Below are positions 15,047-18,553 of a DNA stretch of 18,553 nucleotides, piece after piece. The DNA is from UBA9630 sp043725085. GTDB taxonomy: Bacteria; Patescibacteriota; Minisyncoccia; Moranbacterales; UBA2206. A model generated the notes under the pieces. That model searched no databases. It saw only the letters and a program-made list of their open reading frames with translations, and had not been told where the DNA came from. Positions within the stretch are counted from its first letter, which is position 1, and each line of letters starts with the position of its first letter. Location of the stretch: positions 1-18,553 of the forward strand of contig JAYSLY010000024.1 in NCBI GenBank assembly GCA_043725085.1. Reading direction: 5' to 3'. Position numbers and translations under genes: made by a program.

Positions 15047-15511
15047 TTATTTTGCTCGATATTTCCTCCCCCCGCCCGCATCGTTACGCCTACCGGAAAC
15101 ACCCGCACCATAGACGGACGAAGCGTTGCGGGCGGGAGAGTCCGCCAAAAGCATTTGTCTTTGTTCAATCGCAAAAACTCTTTTTTCCAGTTTTTCAAAG
15201 CGCGTAACGTCGGCTTTGGTTTTCAGATCTTTTTTCAAATCTTTTAGCTCGGATTTGATGTCGGCAAGTTCGTCGTCGATGCGGGAGAGATATTCAAAAA
15301 CTATTTTGAAATTGTCTCTGGTTTCAACATTGAACTCATCCAACTCTTTTCTTGCGTCACTAAAACCTTGGCACATTTCTTGTCGCAAACTCACTTGTCC
15401 TTCCGCCAAAAGTTTGATGTTTTCCCGCATATCTTCCAAGACCACTAGCACATGGCTCCCTTTGAAAACTTCATCCGCTTCTTTGTCCAATTGTTCGGTT
15501 TTGATTTGCAT
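15047..15511 (-). CDS. Small coiled-coil protein with a C-terminus encoded by a palindromic element
   Basis: 154 residues. Residues 1-60 contain a moderately conserved-looking segment (HVLVVLEDMRENIKLLAEGQ, 20-39). About 68-122 is a heptad-rich coiled coil (RIDDELADIKSELKDLKKDL, 77-96). From residue 125 on the sequence changes abruptly to a Gly/Arg/Ala/Ser-rich tail (SPARNASSVYGAGVSGRRND, then AGGGRKYRAK), because the frame runs through the GC-rich inverted repeat at 15066-15140. Similar small coiled-coil proteins of unknown role are common in CPR genomes; I assign no function. It may be cytoplasmic and oligomeric. It is followed on the same strand by the ABC module promoter, and preceded by the DUF4143 ATPase gene and an 88-base gap. 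Confidence 0.75.
   Translation of the reverse strand: MQIKTEQLDKEADEVFKGSHVLVVLEDMRENIKLLAEGQVSLRQEMCQGFSDARKELDEFNVETRDNFKIVFEYLSRIDDELADIKSELKDLKKDLKTKADVTRFEKLEKRVFAIEQRQMLLADSPARNASSVYGAGVSGRRNDAGGGRKYRAK
15066..15140. repeat. GC-rich imperfect palindrome (REP-like element) inside the coiled-coil gene
   Basis: A perfect 10-bp arm cccgcccgca (15071-15080) pairs with tgcgggcggg (15127-15136). Pairing continues with gaps and mismatches to 15088 and 15119. The intervening about 40 bases are also GC-rich (taccggaaacacccgcacca). The composition contrasts sharply with the AT-rich surroundings. Size and structure resemble REP or intragenic palindromic elements. I found no second copy in this window. 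Confidence 0.65.
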
Positions 15512-15517
15512 AATAAA

Positions 15518-15546
15518 ATATTAACATATTTCAACCACTGGAGCAA
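15518..15546 (-). promoter_or_regulatory. Possible promoter of the coiled-coil gene
   Basis: On the minus strand TTGCTC (15541-15546) and an extended -10 TGTTAATAT (TAATAT at 15518-15523) are 17 bases apart. The predicted start falls at or next to the ATG at 15511, which would make a leaderless transcript. The -35 is weak, so this is tentative. Confidence 0.3.
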
Positions 15547-15599
15547 CCGGTCGGGATCACTACTGTTGTGTTGCAACTGCTTACTACCCAGCCCTTGTC

Positions 15600-16991
15600 T
15601 CATTTCAACATCCAAACCGGAACCATACTCAAATCATTGTGAATCGCAAAATCATTTTTTGTGATAACAATTAACTTATTCCCGCTTTTGCTGGAAAATT
15701 TTGTTGCAAATTTGAATTTATTGAGTGTGATCTGTTCGCGATATTTCACCTCAACATATTGATATTTTTTAACATTAAGAATATCATCAGTCGCCATAAA
15801 ATCTATCTCATCTCTGCGCAAACGCCAAAAGGAAACCCGGTCATATTTTTCTTTAAAAAGTGACAAACAATAATTTTCCACTAAAAATCCAACCTTATAA
15901 TTAACTTGCTCTTCTTTTTTTGACCACACATGAAACGCAGAAAAAAAATTCGGACTGCCTAGATAAACTTTTTTTCCAAGGCGTCTTGATTTTCTAGCCG
16001 ATTTGGTAAAATTATAGACAATCTGAATTAGAAAACTTTCTTCAAAATAATTAAGATACTTTTTCACGGTTTTTTCGTCGATTCCAATTTCACGTGCAAT
16101 ATTGCCTGTTTCAATAATCGATCCGACCTCACTAGCTAAAACTTGAAATAAGAACTTAAGTTCATCAACCTTTTCTACCCCGAAAATCTTTGGAATATCG
16201 TATTCAATAGTTTTTTTATAAATCGCATCTGTCAAATATCTTCTGACTACCTCCTGGCTGTTTTCTCCAACTATTTCCGGAAATTGACCACAGCGAATAT
16301 AATTTTCAAATTCTTTTTCCATTTCAAGAGAATATTGCTGAAAAAATTTATCTCGCAGCTTCATATCATTCAAAGCATCCCATTGTGGCATCGTCATGTC
16401 AACTGTCACAGAACGATATCCTTCCAATATTTCCTTTTTAATGTTTTTCAATTCCAAATATTCCTCGAAACTGAGCACTGGCAAGGAAAATTCATAAATT
16501 CTGCCAGCCAAACTTTCCGTAGTCTTTTTGCGCAAAAATAAAGAAGATGAACCACTAATGATAAATTTTATTCTCGCGTCAGTATCGTAATAACGCTTCA
16601 AGATGTGTTGCCACTGCGAATTGTATTGTATTTCATCCAAAAAAACATACAGTGGTCCATTTTTTGGCGCAATTTTTTCCAGATATTCATTCAAATAATC
16701 AGCAATAGTAATCTTCCCAGGAGTAATCGCTTCGTCAAAAGTTAAAAACAGTACAGCCTCCGGATTTATGGTCCTAAGTATTTTCCTAATCAGTTGTTTA
16801 AGCAAAATCGTTTTTCCGGTACGTCTGAGACCAACAATGGAAAGTATTTGTCTTTTGCTCAAATATGGCAAAATCTCACTAAAGAGCTTCCGCTTGAATT
16901 TAATGTTTGAGAGTTCCAAAAAAAACTCGTTCGGTGAATCCCAGTGCTTATTCTGTCGATAAATTTCCGCTAAAATAAAGGTCTTTTTCAT
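15600..16991 (-). CDS. AAA-type ATPase with C-terminal DUF4143 domain
   Basis: 463 residues. Walker A is GLRRTGKT (54-61), Walker B LYVFLDEIQ (114-122), and ISGSSS (145-150) is the sensor region. LAGRIYEFSLPVLSFEEY (161-178) is the segment shared by this family. A winged-helix-like part (about 285-325) follows. The C-terminal DUF4143 region ends with DEIDFMA (394-400) and YVEVKYRE (412-419), a PD-(D/E)xK-nuclease-like pattern (Asp397, Glu414, Lys416). These ATPases are frequent, multicopy accessory genes in CPR bacteria and archaea, with no settled function; roles in defence or toxin-antitoxin-like behaviour have been suggested. It is transcribed divergently from the Fic gene. An inverted repeat over its promoter suggests repression, possibly autoregulation. 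Motifs and frame are intact. Confidence 0.92.
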   Translation of the reverse strand: MKKTFILAEIYRQNKHWDSPNEFFLELSNIKFKRKLFSEILPYLSKRQILSIVGLRRTGKTILLKQLIRKILRTINPEAVLFLTFDEAITPGKITIADYLNEYLEKIAPKNGPLYVFLDEIQYNSQWQHILKRYYDTDARIKFIISGSSSLFLRKKTTESLAGRIYEFSLPVLSFEEYLELKNIKKEILEGYRSVTVDMTMPQWDALNDMKLRDKFFQQYSLEMEKEFENYIRCGQFPEIVGENSQEVVRRYLTDAIYKKTIEYDIPKIFGVEKVDELKFLFQVLASEVGSIIETGNIAREIGIDEKTVKKYLNYFEESFLIQIVYNFTKSARKSRRLGKKVYLGSPNFFSAFHVWSKKEEQVNYKVGFLVENYCLSLFKEKYDRVSFWRLRRDEIDFMATDDILNVKKYQYVEVKYREQITLNKFKFATKFSSKSGNKLIVITKNDFAIHNDLSMVPVWMLK

Positions 16992-17003
16992 ATTTTTACA
17001 TTT

Positions 17004-17035
17004 ATTAGTACTAATGTTACTATAAATGTAACATT
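17004..17035. promoter_or_regulatory. Two adjoining dyads, candidate operator upstream of the DUF4143 ATPase
   Basis: A perfect 12-bp palindrome attagtactaat (17004-17015) abuts an inverted repeat with 8-bp arms aatgttac/gtaacatt around a 7-base centre (17013-17035). The unit acattta occurs at 16998-17004, 17031-17037 and, inverted, at 17023-17029. The second dyad covers the predicted ATPase -10, which fits repression by a dimeric regulator. Confidence 0.5.
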
Positions 17036-17053
17036 TATCGGAATATGTGTCAA
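17025..17053 (-). promoter_or_regulatory. Promoter of the DUF4143 ATPase
   Basis: A perfect -35 TTGACA on the minus strand (17048-17053), a 17-base spacer and -10 TACATT (17025-17030, four of six consensus bases). The expected start near 17018 leaves a leader of about 27 bases. No Shine-Dalgarno is visible before the ATG at 16991. Confidence 0.5.
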
Positions 17054-17087
17054 TCTGCTACGCTCAAATTCTAATCTGAATTGCAAT

Positions 17088-17116
17088 TTGACAATCGTCC
17101 AATAATCGTCTAATAT
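17088..17116 (+). promoter_or_regulatory. Promoter of the Fic gene
   Basis: Perfect -35 TTGACA (17088-17093), 17-base spacer, -10 TAATAT (17111-17116). The start would fall near 17123. AGGA at 17125-17128 is 17 bases from the ATG, too far for an ordinary ribosome binding site. The promoter runs divergently from that of the ATPase, with the two -35 boxes about 34 bases apart. Confidence 0.65.
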
Positions 17117-17145
17117 GTGTCTATAGGAAACTAAATAAAAAAATT

Positions 17146-18174
17146 ATGTTTAACCCGAAATATGCCATATCCAATAAGCTTTTGGGCAATATCAAGCGCA
17201 TAGCGGAAATCGTGACGGATTTGAACAGTCACAGCTTTCCGAAAGTTGTGCTTTATGAAATGGAACGTCGAGCCAGAGAACTCTCGACTCATTCTTCCAC
17301 TAGTATTGAAGGCAACCCCTTGCCACTCACCGAAGTAAAAAAGATTCTCAAGAACAAGCCGGAATATGTTCGTGATTCCGAAAAGGAAGTACTAAACTAT
17401 AACAAGGCCCTGATTGAGCTAAACGAGATAATCAAGGAAGAAAAGCTTGCTCTCGATATCGAAAGGCTCGAGAAAATTCAAAAAATAGTGACCGACGGCC
17501 TCATTGAGAAATATCGCTTGGGGCATATTCGAACCGAAACGGTTTTTGTGAATGACCCGAGAACCAGACAGACAATTTATTGGCCTCCGGATCAGCAAGA
17601 TGTTGAGCCATTACTAAAGGATCTGTTCAATTTTTTGAAAGAAAACTCAAAAAAAATCGACCCGCTAATTTTGGCTGGAATTTTCCACAAACAATTTGTG
17701 ATTATTCATCCTTTCATCGATGGAAATGGCCGCACAGCACGACTGGCGACTAAAGTGCTTCTCGCCAAAATGGGACTCGACACTTTCAACCTGTTCAGTT
17801 TTGAAAATTATCATAACCAGAACGTGACCAAATATTTTCAGAAAGTGGGATTGACCGGGAATTACTATGATATAAAAGACCAAATAGACTTCACTTCTTG
17901 GCTGGAATATTTTACGGATGGAATTGTCGATGAACTTCTGCGAGTGAAAAAGGAATTAGAGAAAGAAGCGATCACTCCCGATATGACGCTCAAAGACTAT
18001 CATCAAAAAATTATCGATTTTATCAAAGAAAAAGGCTTCATCACCGACAAGGATTATTCCAAGCTGACTGATCGAGCCAAGCCAACCAGAAATTTGGATT
18101 TTAGAAAACTGATCGATTTGGGAAAAATTTCCAAAATCGGCAAAGGTAAGGCAACTTATTACAAGTTGAAATAA
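17146..18174 (+). CDS. Fic-domain protein (probable AMP-transferase), class II with N-terminal inhibitory motif
   Basis: 342 residues. The catalytic Fic motif is complete: HPFIDGNGRTAR at 188-199, with His188 as base, Asp192 for the metal and Arg196/Arg199 for the phosphates. An N-terminal Fic_N-like region contains the self-inhibitory (S/T)xxxE(G/N) motif STSIEG (51-56, Glu55), which in class II proteins blocks ATP until relieved. The beta-hairpin flap that positions targets is around GHIRTETVFV (126-135). The C-terminus (about 281-342) looks like a winged helix, seen in many Fic proteins of this type. The expected reaction is AMP transfer from ATP to a hydroxyl on a target protein; the target is unknown. 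No separate antitoxin is needed, as the inhibitor is built in. It has its own promoter and is the only intact plus-strand gene here. Confidence 0.95.
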   Translation: MFNPKYAISNKLLGNIKRIAEIVTDLNSHSFPKVVLYEMERRARELSTHSSTSIEGNPLPLTEVKKILKNKPEYVRDSEKEVLNYNKALIELNEIIKEEKLALDIERLEKIQKIVTDGLIEKYRLGHIRTETVFVNDPRTRQTIYWPPDQQDVEPLLKDLFNFLKENSKKIDPLILAGIFHKQFVIIHPFIDGNGRTARLATKVLLAKMGLDTFNLFSFENYHNQNVTKYFQKVGLTGNYYDIKDQIDFTSWLEYFTDGIVDELLRVKKELEKEAITPDMTLKDYHQKIIDFIKEKGFITDKDYSKLTDRAKPTRNLDFRKLIDLGKISKIGKGKATYYKLK

Positions 18175-18228
18175 CTATTTATTCTGTTTTTTCGATTTAT
18201 TGATTCGTGGGCATATAATTATATGTTA

Positions 18229-18320
<92 letters not shown>

Positions 18321-18475
18321 ATCTCCTAAAGGCCTACTATGACTGTCGCCAAAGAAAAAGAAACACCATCAACGCCGCCAAAATTGAATTTAATTTTGAA
18401 CGCGAACTGTTGCGGCTGGAACGCGAGCTTAGAAATCGCACATACGCTCCAGGGAAATCCATTTGCTTTGTTTGA

Positions 18476-18553
18476 CCAGTCCGTACTAAACTAAACCAGT
18501 ACCTAAGAGACCCACATTTTGAAAAAACCGTGATTTGTCGTAAAATACTGGCA
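18476..18553. other. Unrecognised sequence after the reverse-transcriptase break
   Basis: The last 78 bases hold nothing I recognise. One plus frame (from 18476) and one minus frame stay open, but neither resembles a known family. A 6-bp inverted pair ccagta (18496-18501) and tactgg (18546-18551) is present and could be chance or an element end. Confidence 0.3.

Noticed and set aside
15016..15198. Short minus-strand open frame over the GC-rich palindrome
   Set aside because: Overlaps the coiled-coil gene in another frame and is open only because of the palindrome's GC-richness.
18214..18219. TATAAT as promoter for the reverse-transcriptase ATG at 18223
   Set aside because: The predicted start (about 18226) would fall inside or after the ATG and no -35 is convincing; probably AT-rich coincidence.
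18473..18475. TGA read as a sense codon (Gracilibacteria/SR1 code)
   Set aside because: Other genes here end cleanly at TGA (HAD phosphatase, DUF4143 ATPase), and the sequence after this TGA does not continue the reverse transcriptase.

Overview
The window looks like a stretch of a small bacterial genome of the Patescibacteria/CPR type (a Parcubacteria- or Moranbacteria-like lineage is my best guess). The reasons are an A+T-rich composition by eye, very tight gene packing, shortened versions of core enzymes, lower glycolysis placed next to an ADP-forming acyl-CoA synthetase, few Shine-Dalgarno sites, AT-rich low-complexity spacers, and accessory genes (DUF4143 ATPase, Fic, reverse transcriptase fragment) common in those genomes. 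TGA is a normal stop here (ends of the HAD and ATPase genes), so the recoded Gracilibacteria/SR1 lineages are unlikely. No tRNA, rRNA or CRISPR array was seen.

Layout. All genes up to 16991 are on the minus strand, so transcription runs from high to low coordinates. (1) 17146-18174 on the plus strand is a class II Fic protein. After it, 18175-18553 holds the start of a reverse-transcriptase-like gene broken by an 82-bp insertion carrying a (GA)22 tract and again by a stop and unrelated sequence. (2) 15600-16991 is a DUF4143 ATPase, divergent from Fic across a 154-bp region with dyad operators and promoters on both strands. (3) 15047-15511 is a coiled-coil protein whose C-terminus is supplied by a GC-rich palindromic element. 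(4) 11733-14965 is an ABC module: an ATPase with a long unknown C-terminal extension, a MacB/FtsX-type permease and a membrane-anchored beta-rich protein. (5) 1536-11595 is a long co-directional run behind a good promoter: pgk, eno, gpmI, a PfkB sugar kinase, an ADP-forming acetyl-CoA synthetase fusion, a degenerate response regulator with a zinc ribbon, recJ and a HAD phosphatase. (6) 1034-1456 is a cysteine-rich membrane-anchored protein with its own promoter and terminator. (7) 1-995 is a SpeD-family decarboxylase followed by a partial DMT/EamA transporter.

How the genes fit together. The pgk-eno-gpmI-acd run covers 1,3-bisphosphoglycerate to phosphoenolpyruvate, then acetyl-CoA to acetate, with substrate-level ATP made at Pgk and at the acyl-CoA synthetase. 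This is a fermentative energy module for a cell with little respiration. GAPDH and pyruvate kinase are not in the window. The ABC module most likely acts at the cell envelope. The 15-18.5 kb end is an accessory region with signs of rearrangement.

Most unusual points: a SpeD with Lys where the AdoMet-ribose-binding Glu is expected; a receiver domain lacking its phosphoacceptor Asp; a Pgk missing about 50 residues; an ABC ATPase with a repeat-containing extension of about 200 residues; a palindromic element serving as coding sequence; and a GA-microsatellite insertion that breaks a reverse transcriptase gene and whose removal restores a perfect reading frame.
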